From the NCBI GenBank assembly GCA_004794655.1, contig SMMW01000001.1:2998501-3062500 (forward strand): 64,000 bases of DNA. The letters are read 5' to 3'. Within the stretch, counting starts at the first letter, position 1. Each line of letters starts with the position of its first letter. Made by a program: the position numbers and the translations under genes. Below, piece after piece: positions 37,341 through 50,770 of this stretch. The notes below the pieces were generated by a model. That model searched no databases, had not been told where the DNA came from, and saw only the letters and a program-made list of their open reading frames with translations. Source of the DNA: Marisa cornuarietis (Eukaryota > Mollusca > Gastropoda > Architaenioglossa > Ampullariidae).

Positions 37341-39751
37341 ATAGATGATAAATGCTGGGGATTCATGGAAAAATCAAGAACAAGCGTCTTGTCTCCGGTT
37401 TTCAGACCCCGCGAGTGTTGTTTTATGTTGCTGTAGTCCATGGTCTTTGCCAATGCTTAATAACAACAGCGCCTTGGTAAAGAAACATTCGTGGGATCTT
37501 GATACCGCTTCGTAAAAATGGAGACAACAGGCTTGCGCTCGACTTCCACTTGCCCCGTAGGTAGCAAAAGACGAAAGAGATGACAGCGGACTACGAAGTC
37601 GAGTTCCAAGACTTAGCCCTATAAACGACCCTCCTGCTCCCCTGTACTCCTTCCCACTTCCATTTCAGGCAGACCTTGTAAGAATGTAGCTGTAGCCGAC
37701 ACACAGAGTGGCTCCCTCCTTGAACATCTAGAGACTTCAGATGGTCACGACAGGCAAACAAACAAACAGGTGACACCGAGGTTATTCGCCTGGCCAGGAG
37801 AACTGGCTTCCCGGAAAATCAGAACGAAAACTCATCAGACGTGAAGTGGTAGTTTACAGAGCAAAGTCAAAGTGAGACCAGTGCAATACTTCAACAGAAA
37901 CAACAGTCTTTCCCGGGGCTATGTCTATAGGGCAGATGCTAGATGCCGCAGACAAATAGAAAATCAGACTCGAGTCTATTGGGTGTATTGAGTATACAGA
38001 GTAGAACGTGATGTCTGACGTCATAAAAAAACATGGCGCCTGCTGCCACCTACTTGAGCCCTCGTGACACGTTTTTCTGACAGCTACATTAAGAGGGCTG
38101 GAAGGAATTTCGTTTTAAAATTGGTTTTGGGGAGAGAGAATGAGTAATGACGTACTGATTTACCTACTGCTACGTCCATTAATTACAGATGACGGGAGAA
38201 CTGGTTTAAGCAGCTAACGATTCTCGGAAAACAAAAACTTGAACTATCGTGCAAACTACGCCTTAGTTTTGATTTCTTAGTTCAACTTTTTTTTAGGGCT
38301 TGATGACTGCAGGGGTCGTTTAAGAATAAAATGCTATTTCCCTACTCTCTGACTCTGAGGAACGCAAATATTTGCTTTGGAAACTCTACAACAGACAACA
38401 TTATATCAAGCACAATTAGAAGTCAAACTACCGGGGTTTTCTTTAGTGATGACAAGGGAAGTTTCGGTCTAAGGTATTTTCTTCTTCCGCTCATGAAACC
38501 AGTATCCGAGATCTCATGTATCGTGTCAACGGGTCATGCTGCACCTGCCTTTGTACTATTACAGCCTAAAAATGTGAAAGGACATTTCGCACCCCCAAAG
38601 TTAACAGCCGGAAGTAAACAAAGCTCCGACTTCCATCGTCTGGGTAGTTGTGTAGAAGGAGTTCCGGTTCCGGGGCTGTATCAAAGTTGCTATTTCCCAT
38701 GTATATGTTGTTTCTGTTATCCGGCCAGTGAGTTGATGTTCTGAAAAAATAAAACCAGCTTTCATCTGGTCTATACTTGTTTTTCTTTATTTTCCGTCTC
38801 ACTATTCCACGCGTCCCGCTTGTTCCTTGAACCTTACTTCCAAGCCCTCTTATTGACATTTTAAGAAGGGGTTTGTTCGAGGAGGGGATCAGTTTCCCTC
38901 CCCTCGCGTCCAGGTTAGCGAGACAATAATATTTGTTATAAGCCAGATTTAAGCTTTCTCGGGACACTGTTCTGTACTTTTTATTTCCTCGTGACCAGCT
39001 GTCTCCTTCCTTTGTTTTGTTTTATCAGCAAGGGCGTGTAGCATGTAAAACAACTTTCTTGAACTATCCGCTCTCCGGGGATTGAGAAGATCTGAACGAA
39101 GACACCTGGGAGAGACATGTCATCCTTCGGTAACCTGGTCCAGCCAGTGTCGGAAGGTGCCTGTCTCTCTCCGCTTCCGACAGTACGCCACGCACACAAA
39201 GACAACCCGTATACTGTAATGTCACGTGATCTCTAGCGGTCCACAACGACTTATTCTCGCCAAGAAAAAGGTCCATCGGAAACCCCGGTACTGCGGGATC
39301 TACCCGGAACTATTTTCTTGTCAGCGCTACCCGGAAAGATATTGATACAGATGGCGCTTCTTTCAGACGACAAAAGAACTTTTTCCCTTTTTCCCTGTGG
39401 GGGGGGGGAGGATGGTACCCCATTGCTCATGAAGGCTGGTGACACTAGAAGTTAAGTACTGTACACCCGAGGAGTTTGTGATAAGATTGATGTCAATGCG
39501 ATCAATAAATCGTACGAACGCGAGTCGCCTCGTACTGTGTGTTGAGAGAAGAACTTTTATTTGGAAGAATGAAGGGAGTGTGTAAGTTGTGGTGGGGAGG
39601 GGCTCGCAGGTGTATGGAGGCATGTGTTGAGGACATGTGTACATGCGTGCATGTCATCATGTCCAGCTGAACGTCAATATTGTCAATATACTTAACACTT
39701 CTAACGGCAGCTGGCTTTAGTGAGTGTTCAGATTTTCTCCCTTAATTCCCC

Positions 39752-39754
39752 ACA

Positions 39755-39791
<37 letters not shown>
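39752..39791. repeat. (CACG)n microsatellite
   Basis: About ten CACG units. Confidence 0.9.
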
Positions 39792-41931
39792 ATGTTCCCA
39801 TAATTCGGAAAGTTGTCGAACCCAACGCACCATTGAATCATGAATAAAATAGACGTAAGTCTTCGCGCATTTTTCTTTTTTGTAATTTCCTTTCCTTGTC
39901 GTATAGCTCTGCGTGTTTCAGGTGTAAGCGGTCTCGTCTCTAATAAGAATGAGTATCAGACTAATTAGATGAAACCAGCGCGGGACACGGACATTGTATA
40001 TAATATAATATTAAAGTTGTACTACTGAACCTAGACACCAACGTGCATTGCAGGTTGTGTCAGTGACACGGATAGTGTTGAAGGTGTTCACAGATGTACA
40101 TAGCCGAGCATGTCAGTGACACTGAACTTCTTCCCTGTATTATTTCACCGCAATTTCTTCACTGCATTTTATATATATATATATCCACATGGGCGTTTAC
40201 ATCTAGCTATGATAATAACCTTCTGTTTCAATGATTTCTTTACAAACAAAAAAAAACGCTGAAACATTTTCTCTTTAAGTCATTTAGCGTGAATCACCGT
40301 CAGGAATCTTAGCACACTGCACTTTATTTGAAATACAGTCTGACATGGAGGATGGTGTTTCTGAAGTACCTGATCGGTTCACCTTTATCGTTGGCGAAAC
40401 AAAGAAAAATCAAGCTGATAAAGATTGTCCGAACAGACAGACTGACATCCATACAGACACACGCATGCAGATACAGACGAAATGGTGAAAGAAGGAAGGG
40501 AGGACAAATTCGATCTGCAGACAAACAGGCCTACAAATAAGAAGCTTTCAAGTATAGCCATCGATTTCATGTTCTTAAAATTAAGAAAAATGAAAACACA
40601 GACCACTAAGATAGCATTTGTTGTCATCCACAATCAATGACAACTCACGACAGAAATTTAGAAATACAGCAGTGGTTTGGGGGAAAAACATCAGGTGTTA
40701 GGCAATAATGACTCAGCCAGAACCACGTGCTTGTATAAACCTATGACCTCTATCATGTGAGCCTCGTATCGCTATCAAACTATTCAAACTACTTTCCTTC
40801 CTTGCTGAGCAGGGACTGCTATTTTTTTTAATCTTTTTATCACTATCAGCTCATCGTGAAACTTTCTATATATTTATATGTGTGTGTGTATATATATATA
40901 CCACAAGAGGACTGCACATGTTTTGTAAACAATGAAGTGGGACCACATTAACCCCACTCCCCTTCCGTCCACCTTTCCCCCCGTCTGAACGACTGCCTAA
41001 TCTTTTGGCCTCCTTGAGTCATCGGCCTTGGGCCAAGGTGGAGGATACATTGTACACGTGGCGAAATACACTTTTATTACAGTCTAGATCATTTCAGCCA
41101 GAGTATCGTTGGAGTTCTTCACTCCAACTACACACATTCTAGAAACCTTACAATAGCAGATCTAACAGTCGTTCATAAATTTGACAATGTTTAAAAAATG
41201 CAATATAACTGTCGTAATTAATATCAGGGAATTTACAGTTTGTGTGTACTTAATTATTTTTACATATAAATTTCAAAAAGTTTTAGAAAGTTTCATTTAA
41301 AACTCATCATATCAATGTCTTATTATACGATTCAACACGTATAGGCAAAAGAAATATTCCATTTAGGCCGAGAAAGAAAGAAAGAAATGCCAAGTGTTTT
41401 GATTTCTGATGCCAGCGCTATAAATCTACAACATCTGCTCCTCATTTGTGACATGGCGTCAGCAAAGTCCAAAGCTCGTCGGGGTATGCAAACGGGGTAT
41501 TTCCACCCCAGTCACTGTACCTGTGTAACCATCATAACAACAAAGCACTCACGGCACTGCGGGGCCTTTGTCCCTTGCCTCAGTCCCGATCTAGTACACG
41601 AGCACTAAATATAGTGTCATAGTCATGAGGTATTGATTAGCAGGAAAAACCCAACCCGCCAGGTGAGCTTCGTCGAAGAGTTTGATATCCTTGCCTGTTT
41701 TCTTTTCCATTTGTCATTGGCGACTGCGGAAGAACTTTGGAAGAGGAAAGTGTGCTTTTGAGTGTAGTAAGAGAAGAACACTCTGGATGAGGAAAAAAAA
41801 AGAAGAAAGAAAAAGAACAAGTGAAGAAAGAGAGATAAGATAAAGAAGGGAAAAAGAAGAGATGACGATGATGAATGCTTCAACGGTCTTTAATTCTTTT
41901 TTGCTGTTGCTGTTTGCTTTATCATTTATTA

Positions 41932-42206
41932 ATTATCGTAGGTCTTGACCTGCTCAAGGATGACATTAGCGCACGCATGGATACAGTGGCTGGCAGCAGC
42001 TTGCACGAGCAACCTGCCATCTTGTGACGTCAGTGACACCGCGATGCTGCAGACCACGTCCCTCGCCCCAGGCAGCACGCGTCCCAGGGAAAACCCAGAC
42101 TGTAATCTCCTTCGCACACCTGCGACAGCATCCTTTGTGATGGGCGAGTTGATGCGACGCCAGCGCGACACGTGACCGGACAAAGACCTGCCAGTCTCCC
42201 CCTCGC
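41932..42206 (-). CDS. Possible terminal exon of an unrecognised gene
   Basis: A minus-strand open frame of about 91 codons, open from a TGA near 42207 and ending at a stop at about 41932. It has GC-rich third positions and a protein-like C-terminal half (GARDVVCSIAVSLTSQDGR, HCIHACANVILEQVKTYDN). An AATAAA follows within a few bases of the stop. A candidate acceptor AG lies near 42200. I recognise no family. The other frames here are also fairly open, so this could be chance. Confidence 0.25.
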
Positions 42207-45200
42207 ACCATCAGAGAGAAACAATTGGCCTTTCCCAGAAAGCAGATCAACTGAAACTTTAGCCGATATGAAGCTTAGCAGTGAAAGCAGGTTATGTCCT
42301 GTTAAAAAAAAAAAAAAAGAAAACAGAACAATGACCTACGGCAGTTTCCTTCCTGATTTCAAATTGTAGTCTATTTTATTGGAGTTCGAAATATTAAAAA
42401 AAAATATTTTGCAGATATAAGTGAGTGAGTGACTATGCTCTGTTGATTTTTAAGTTAAGACCAGTGATGTTATTTTGGATGAATTTAGAGTTTTTAAACC
42501 TTTGTAGCATGTGTAGTTCGTGATTTAAGTGTTTTGTGGGGAGGGAAGATTTGATATTGAGCCTTCAAAGGCACGTGTTTATACGTTTGCATCTTTGATT
42601 TATATAGCAGTTATATTTGGGTTTTTTGGTCTTTGAGTTCCTTAGACGACATTCCAATTTCTCCTTAAACTTTTCTTTCTTCTCAGTATCTCTAGACGGA
42701 AGGAGGAAAGAGTGGACGAGTGGCAAGGTTGAGTAATTAATGAATTTACGAGCAATGGTTTTACTTAGTACAAGACTACTGCTGGCACCTGGAGATGAAA
42801 CGTGACGGTGGTCAGGTAAATGCGCGCGCACACACACAGACACACATTCGCATACACATGCACATACACAAACACACTCTCGCACACACACACACACACA
42901 ACCCGAAGAACTGAAGCTTTCGAGGCTGGGTTTTTCCGGCTGTTGTCATGGCAGGCAGCGTGGCGGGTCAGAATCTTCATCTCGTTTGCAGGACCTCGAA
43001 TATTTTACCAGCATAGCCATCCGGCTATGGCTGTCTGGAGTTTTCTCCTTTTCCTGTGTACATTTATTTCGTGTAATTCTCGTAAGAATAAATAGTGCTT
43101 AAAATGCTTGTGGCCTTTTTTTAAAAAAGAAAAAGCTCATTTGAGTGGAGAAGGCATTCCTGTGTCTCTCCATATCATAAGATCTGATTCGTGATTGCAA
43201 ACGTTCTGTGTATAAACAAACTCTCACATTTGTCTATGTACTGCAGTTGCACAATTCAACGAAGGCCGCAAGATTTCTATTTTCGTTTCAAAAATTATTT
43301 TTGTTTGGCTGTTACTTACTTTTTTTTAAACATATTTGACAAACTGCGTTCGGGTAGGCAGGAGGATTCATGATGTTTTTCCCCTGATCCCTCGCTGGCT
43401 GGCCTGAAGTCACGCTTCAGTGAAGAACGTGACAGTCTGAGCCCACACCCTAGTGCGGTGACGTGACAGGAGGGAGGTGGACACAAGCAATCACAACACT
43501 CCCTTGTCCCCAAAAGAGAGCAATGTAGCTTTAAGCTTACAGTCATAAATATTTACTACCTGGACAAAATGTTGTTTTCATATTTTCCGGAATACTTACT
43601 TATAGTTGGAAGACTTCCTGATCCGGATTTGGATTTCAAGTGCAAGTACAGATCGAGAGGAAGCTGACACGTACCAGTGGTGTGTGTGTGGGGGGGGGGG
43701 AAGGTGCGTACGTGCGTGCGTGTACGCTGATTATGGGGGGGGGGAGGGAAGAAGTTAGTGGATCGGTAGGTCAGTGGGTGGGTGGACAGATACGAGAGAG
43801 AGAGAGAGAAAAAAAAAACTAAGGTTGACGAAAGCAGACATCAAAGGAGGAAAACATTGTGACCAGGAGAGAGAAGAGATCAGGTCTGTGAAGATAAATG
43901 AACCTTCTTTTAGATTTTTGTAATTTTTGCTCGTTTTGTTCCGGTCCTTGCTTTGCTAAGATCGCGTTAAGTTTTTCATCTTACACGAAACTCCTTGCAA
44001 TGCACGAAAAGACATGCATTAGATACAGAAGAACTAAAAATCATTCACTGAGCGAGGAGGTCGAACCTGAAACTTTTGCATATCAACGAGATATACCCAT
44101 GATGCGACTTAAATCTGCTCTGAGCATAAGTTTGGGTGGAGGGTGAGGAGAGTAGCTACAGGACATGCTTAAACACATTGATCCAATGTTCTACTGGCCC
44201 GCCCTTCCAAAACATTTTTAATATAATTTCCCTTTGTTTATCAGCAGACGTTTCCAGTTCTAACAAATTCCACCATGCCTGCTTAAGTCAGAAATGTCCG
44301 AATCACAAAACAAAGTGGAAAACGATCAATAAGGTGAACAATCGATACACAGTCAGCAATGCTGTTGCCGTGAGGGACTCAAACTGTCGATAAGAACACA
44401 GGTCTCGGTCCATCATCAGCAGAGGAGTGGGGTCAGGAGCTAATTGCACTGAAGTTTTGCTGGTTATTATTTTTTCTTTTGTCGTTGTCGTACTTGTTTC
44501 GTAACAATCAACAAATCACAAAATTACGATAAGTACACATCGCTACACCGTTCCGGAGGGAGCGGAATAACTTACTGCAGTTTCTTTCTTAGCGCAGTTT
44601 ACTGTTTGCTCGTTAGTTTGTCAATCCCTGCTCTCTCATTCTCTTTTTTTCCTCTGTGTGTGTGTGTGTGTTATATCATACACATACCCAGACGTGCGCG
44701 TGCATAAGCACACGAAAAAAAAAATCACATTGTAGCATTGCTCAACCTTTTCAAATGCAAGCACAATCGACGAGAACTTACCCACGGTCCATGTACATGC
44801 ATGCAGTGCACTCATGCACAAGAGGAAACAAAGATCGTGACAAGGAGATAAAGAGTAGGTGGGGGGATAGGTATGGGAGGGGGTGGCAATGTCTATATCA
44901 GGAAAGTCTGTTTTTACCTCACGGGAGGACTGACGCTCAGCACGTAGGATGCAAATGGAGGGAAGGGCTTGGCTGGCAACAAAGTGTTTTTAAGAGGAAG
45001 GAATGGGAAGCGATGCGAGTGACGGGGATTGGTGGACGGACGAAAGAGTCGCATAGCACAAATATACAACAGAGGTCGTCGTCTCCCTTCATTCGCATGG
45101 GTCAGTGCGCACTCATCCTGTTGCACGCTCTACATGGGCCAAGTAATGTATCTACTTCCGTGAGTGAGAGAGAGAGAGACAAAGAGAATTTTTAGGCATT

Positions 45201-46103
45201 TTATACTTTTATGAACGGAGGTACAGGGAAGGAGGTAAAAATTAATGTCCTAACCGTTCGAATTTTTTTGGGAGGGTGGGGGCGGAGAGGGAGAGGGGGC
45301 GAGGGAGCCGATGTGTTGAAGACCGCACTTTTCTCGGGGTCAGCCATTTTGTGAGCATGTTAATCATTTCTCCCTCGTTTCTGCCCTTTCCCCAACCTTG
45401 CTGAGGGAGAGGGGTGAGACAGACACATTGTCAACTGTGGGAAATTCGCTACGCCACACAGGTGGCGAGCAGGCCGCTATATGAGGCTGTTGCTGTAGCT
45501 ACTCCGTTCCCGTTATGGATGGAAACGTCGCACAAAACACACCCCAAATCCGAGGTCCGGGAAGCAGATCAACTTATCTCATTCCCAAGCAACTATTGTC
45601 GATAACTTTCTTTTCAAGGAAATGCGCAGTGGGTCTGCCTTCTTTCCTTTGCATAACAGCTGGCAACACTGCACCGTCAGCACAATATTGTGAACGAGTT
45701 GCGTGCATGCATGTATGACTCATGACTTGTTTTGTTTGTCGGCTGTTGTTGATATTGCTGTTCACGTAGCTGTCCCCTAGCTGTTGTAATGTCAGCAGAC
45801 ACACTTAAACAGCGCTTTTAAAAATTTTCCCTTCCCTTTACACACACACACACACACAAAACAAAACAAACACAAACACAAGAACGCACGCAGGCACACA
45901 CGCACTTCCTTCATCCCTCTTAAACCCTTTTAACAGTCTGATGCACTAGAACTCAATGCCGTTGAATGAAAAATTTAAGCGAGGAAAGTGAAGCAAATAT
46001 GCATTTGCAGATACAGAAAGTGGAGAAGGGGAAATACAAACTTTACCGAATTTATCAAAATACATCATTATTTTCCATTCACCTCAAAACTGCAATATTT
46101 CAG

Positions 46104-46861
46104 TGACGTCAGTATTTCATGAATCACAAGATATCAACGCATGCATGTGGTCTGTCATTTGGTCGCTCCCTTTATTCATTAGTTCAGCTTGCCCACGTTG
46201 GGCGTACAGCGACGAAATGGCAGCCCCCATTTTTGAGACGTCATCAATAAGGAATCCGTGTTTCATGCGAGCGAAATTAGACTCGACAAAATTCACGCTT
46301 TACAGAAATATACGCCATTCACGTCAAAGAGGCCAGCGAGTGACGTCAGCGCGTGGCTTAGCGCAGACTGCGAGAGACGTGAACGTTCTTTCCGACAACG
46401 TCTTACGTTTCACCTCGGAGTGTTTTCTCGAACCAGCCTTCCCGCCCTTGTTAGTCGACGTTCACGCGAGGAACAACGAGCAAGCAAGTCTGAGGGCAGT
46501 CATGCAACTGAACGTTAGCCACGTGCAGCCATCAGCCCCATTGTGCGTGCGACCTGCGCGGACTGAGCTATTGACGTCAGCAGTCGGGGGAATTCCCTCC
46601 TCCTAGCCGTCGTCTGTTTGTTGGGGGAGGGGGCAGATACGTCTGATGGCAGTAACGTTCGCGCGTTTCTCCAAGACATGAAAGAACTGCGGGAGGGGGG
46701 GGAGAGCAGTGTGTGTGTGTGTGAAGGTGGTGAGGGAGAAGTCAACAACTTGTTATGTTTCATTCACAAGGTTCGCAAAGAATAGAAGCTCTCATGAGAA
46801 GGGAAAAACCTTGAATTATTTTAACACAATCCAGAATGTACCCTTAGCTACAGTGACGTCA
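46104..46861. promoter_or_regulatory. Cluster of four CRE palindromes and a kappaB-like site
   Basis: TGACGTCA occurs at 46104, 46341, 46572 and 46854, with GGGAATTCCC at 46588-46597. The stretch is richer in GC than its surroundings and has no supported gene. It could be a distal regulatory region or an unrecognised promoter. Confidence 0.35.
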
Positions 46862-47409
46862 GAAGCGTGTAACTATCTACGCCCTCAAGATATCGCTTGA
46901 CTGGTGCACACAGGCGAGGCAGAGAGTAAAGATGAATTAATTGATATTCTGTTTGGCGGGTCTGGGACTTATCACTATAGCTATTATCTCGGACACCTGG
47001 CTCCAAGAACACGCGCTTTGCTGAATTCAGGCGCGATTATAAAATTGCGATTTAAAAATTCGTCCTAAACTTAGGGAAAAGGAGTCAAAGACTAGTCAAA
47101 GTGAAGATGAAATCATTGAAATGACGATCCTTAAATTGAGTTGGTTGGTGGCCACGCAGGTTCCTTCTTATATACGTTTCTTTGGATTTATCAGTCCTTC
47201 GGTTGTCACTGCAAGCAACATATCATTCGCTTCCATTCGAGGGGGGGGAGGGAAGAAGAACTCAACGAGGACATCGCTGTCTTCAAGGTCCAAAAAGAAG
47301 CAGCAGCAACGGCCACAACGAGAACGGCACCAACAAAAATGGACGTCGAGAACGAGGAGGAAGTATTTTACAAACGCAAGTCCCGTGAGACTGAGGGTAA
47401 TATACAAAG

Positions 47410-47792
47410 ACCGGTATACCAAGCAGACAGGCACATTCACACCGTGCCTATATATATATATCCATTAGATGAAGGAACATTCACAAGAGGCCTATATACT
47501 AGTTGGGCAAAGGCACATTTACAAAAGACCCTGTATACAAGTTGGACACATACACAATCACACGGGGGCCTATATACCGATTACACAACGGTACATTCAC
47601 AAGGGGCCTATATTTCACGTTTCGAAAAAGACTGAAGACTCCTTTGTTTACTTAAGACGAACTTAAACAACCTAGCACCACTTTTGTCTTTATTATTTTT
47701 TTACTTTCCTGTTGTTTTATTTTTTCTTCTCTTCTGTTTTTTGCTGCGCAATGAGCATTCTTTTGAATGGATACCTGCACATTATAAATCGA

Positions 47793-47847
<55 letters not shown>

Positions 47848-47970
47848 TCAACTGGACACAGACATATTCACGTGGAGCCTAAATGCCAATTAGACAATGG
47901 TATATTAAACAAGGAGTTTATTAACCAAATGGACACAGACACATTCACAAAAGGCTTGTGACACTTTTCA
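47410..47970. repeat. 45-bp minisatellite interrupted by other sequence and (CAT)n
   Basis: Degenerate units of about 45 bp (ACATTCACAAGAGGCCTATA then an AGTTGGACA-type segment) run from 47410 to 47630 and again from 47855 to 47970. A pure CAT tract (47793-47847) lies between them. The small open frames here are made by the repeat. Confidence 0.75.
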
Positions 47971-48203
47971 AGGAGGAATTACATACGTATCAAATGTAAA
48001 GACCTAATCAGATTTGTTTTGGTATGATGTGTCTTTGTCTCTATACAACAAGCGGACACGAGAGTATTGTTGGTGTTGCCCCTCTACAGGAAAAAATATG
48101 GAGGCAGTAGATCCGTTTTCAAACCCCGCGAAAAGATGTCGGGAAAAGTGCACACACAATTGTCGAGTTTCTTTTCCATGGAGAGTGGTCATCAAGAGAC
48201 ATT

Positions 48204-48735
48204 TCAGTAGTTGACGAACCAGTCAATGTCAGAAGTTAAGGTCAGGTCAAAGAGTTCGACCTCGTGATTCACCGACCAGGCTGACACGGCCACCAAGCCT
48301 GTCGTGTCCACATTCAGCATCCACCACGTCATCATCGTCTGGAATCGCTTCTCTGATTCTCCGTGATCCTCGTCGCCTAGATAACGCAGCACGTGCGCGC
48401 TGGCAACAGCCGCAGAGCCACTTCCGGTCTGTGCCACTGGTCACGTGGACGCTGGACGCCGATGTGAACACTTCACTCCGCGCATCGTGGGCCAGGTGCA
48501 GCCTCATTTCCGTAATTGGCGGTCACGGCGGACGTGACGTCACTGGCGCTGCCGGATACCGTGCTCCCTGTCCGCTGCTGCAGCACGCGCTCCCAAGGAC
48601 GAGAGTCGATGTACCAGGCGACGACAGTGGAGAAGGCGGTGCCGTGAGGTTACTCACCAACAGCTCGTGCTCCATCACCGTGCCCGTGGTGTGTACCATC
48701 CGCCACTGCCATTTGTGTCCGGTACGAAACACGCA
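48204..48735 (-). pseudogene. Frame-broken coding fragment of unknown family
   Basis: On the minus strand four protein-like pieces follow one another in different frames: WQWRMVHTTGTVMEHELL (about 48650-48720), GTAFSTVVAWYIDSRPWE up to AVTANYGNE (48643-48503), MRLHLAHDARSEVFTSASS up to HVTSGT (48507-48430), and GSGSAAVASAHVLRYLGDED to a stop at 48204 (last piece contains DTTGLVAVSAWSVNHEVEL). The frame changes are small. This suggests a decayed gene, assembly indels, or exons with a GTGAGT donor near 48649. I do not recognise the family; the strand-rich, Ser/Thr-rich pieces look extracellular, but that is a guess. Confidence 0.35.
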
Positions 48736-49088
48736 TGCACAAATCGTTTAACGTTGTATCTAATGTATCCTGTGACGTTCTACTACTATTACTACACGTG
48801 ACCCGGATAGTTTTGTCACTCATGTGGATGACAAGCTGACATGATTTTAAAATATCTTTGCTATGAAAAACAGTTGTGCTGGAAGTTATGTCCATAACTA
48901 AAAGAGTGTAATCTTGCTTGATGATAATTTGTCTGCAAAGTGAATTCCGTCTTCGGTCTAAAGCTATGTAGAGATCTTGTTAATTATAAAGTCTTGGTAG
49001 CAATGTTTATATCTTCAAAATTGTTTTTATTGTTGTATTCCTAACAATTAGAATGGGACTGCTTGATTGTTTAGTAGTACTGCACCTG

Positions 49089-49146
49089 TATGCGAGCACC
49101 CGTGGATGGTCGTTTTCGTAAACGTTCGTCCACGGGTGCTCGCATA
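49089..49146. repeat. Perfect 18-bp inverted repeat (foldback hairpin)
   Basis: TATGCGAGCACCCGTGGA (49089-49106) is exactly complementary to 49129-49146. The 22-bp spacer also pairs partly (CGTTTTCG against GTAAACG). It could be a foldback transposon relic or an RNA hairpin. Confidence 0.7.
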
Positions 49147-50770
49147 CTCCTGACATAGGATATAAATCAAAGGAGTTCGAATCTCCGCCATTCTTATGGG
49201 GAATCGAAAAGTCACAGGTTAGAGTCTATATAATAGAGTTGTCTCGGGTTCTGTGACTGTTACACAAAATTATCCAACATTTTACTTTTATTTTCACCTT
49301 ATTAAAGTTAATACATCATCAACGGTCAAACAATGAGACCATGCAAGTCAATGCATTACCGTCAAGTTCATGTTAGTCCGAGAACTACCTCTTTACCCAG
49401 CCCCGAAGCGCAGAAAGGAGGATCACTCCATGACTTGTCGTCTCTACCCTCAAGAGCTACGGCCACCAAAAAGCAGCAGTGGGACCTTACGACATCGCAA
49501 ACGATGGGAAATCCTCATGGCTACCTGAATTTCACACCTATGTCTCATGAGGTATTTTACAACCAATTGTACATGGATTTCAAATTCCCCTTGTATCCTT
49601 TGTCATTAATGGCTATTTATTGGCTCTCAGAGTCAGATAACGTGTCAGCTTATAAGCATTCAACTCACGTACCTTCACCTTCTGCAGCTTTTATGCACTG
49701 AGGTCAGGTAGGAGGAAACAATGGCGGCGCTCGTCCTTTAAGGTGAGGCATGTCTCGTCAGATTGTTGTTCCCAGTTTCAGATTTCCATGATATTGGTGA
49801 AATTGTGCTGAAGGATATGTCCTGGTTCTTCGTGCAAGTAAATAAGTCATCGGCAAGACGGTTTTAACGACTTTGACAGTCCCAGCTCACTCTGAAACAG
49901 AGAGGTTTGAGTGGTTCGTGCGTCCAAAGGGCCTGGGGAAAGACACCATCTGGTTTCTTTCTGCTCGCGTTGTCCCGACTGAACACATGCCTGTCGACGC
50001 TGTCTTCAAATTGCTTGTAGTGAGGTTCTTGTCCTCGACTGACGTCGCTTGTCTGTCTGGCCATAAAAGCCAGACAGGCTCACGCGTGATGAACTTAAAA
50101 AGCGCAGCCCTTTGCTTCTGAGGTTGTGACACGAATTTTAATACAAATGTTTCTCTCTTTTTTGTAGGCAAGGGCGTGAATTTTAGTGTCCCCTGAAAAG
50201 ATGATCGACACGATGCGCAACGATTGCCATCTTTGACTTCGCTTCCAGTGACAGGTCGGTCAAGTTGTCTTTACAGATGATACTTTGTCTCTCCTCTCAT
50301 CCAAACCCCGTCCATCTTCCGATTTTGCTGTGGTTATCAGCATGTCCTTCGTCGCCTGGTAGGGAGAAAAGTATTTTTCCTGTTCCTGCATTACCTTCAA
50401 ATGTAGCTTAAAATCCAAGGATCTGCAACTCCGAGGACGGATCATGGTTCTGCATCGGGGGCAAAAATATGTCTTTCTGGCCGAAGCATGTTTCCTTTCA
50501 ATCCTATCCCTCACTGGTCTGAACTTTCAAGGGACGTATAGCTTTGATGGCAGCCCTTTAGACTGTGAGCGCGGCACTGACGCTTTGGCTGCTAAAGATT
50601 TCCCCAAATCTACAGACACCTGTCCTTCTCGTCTGTTTGTTTCTACAACAACTCACCACTTCAGGACAAGAACAGTTTGAATCGACTTGCACTTACCTAC
50701 TCAAACATTATTGAGATAGGCCAGAGTGACATTCGGATTCTCTGTTACTGAAGGACACTGTCAAACTTCA

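Noticed and set aside
46103..46606. 167-codon open frame in GC-rich DNA
   Set aside because: No domain, and its codons do not look like the neighbouring genes; better explained as regulatory-type sequence rich in CRE sites.
47141..47635. 164-codon open frame
   Set aside because: Its second half is made by the 45-bp minisatellite; the first half has no recognisable motif.
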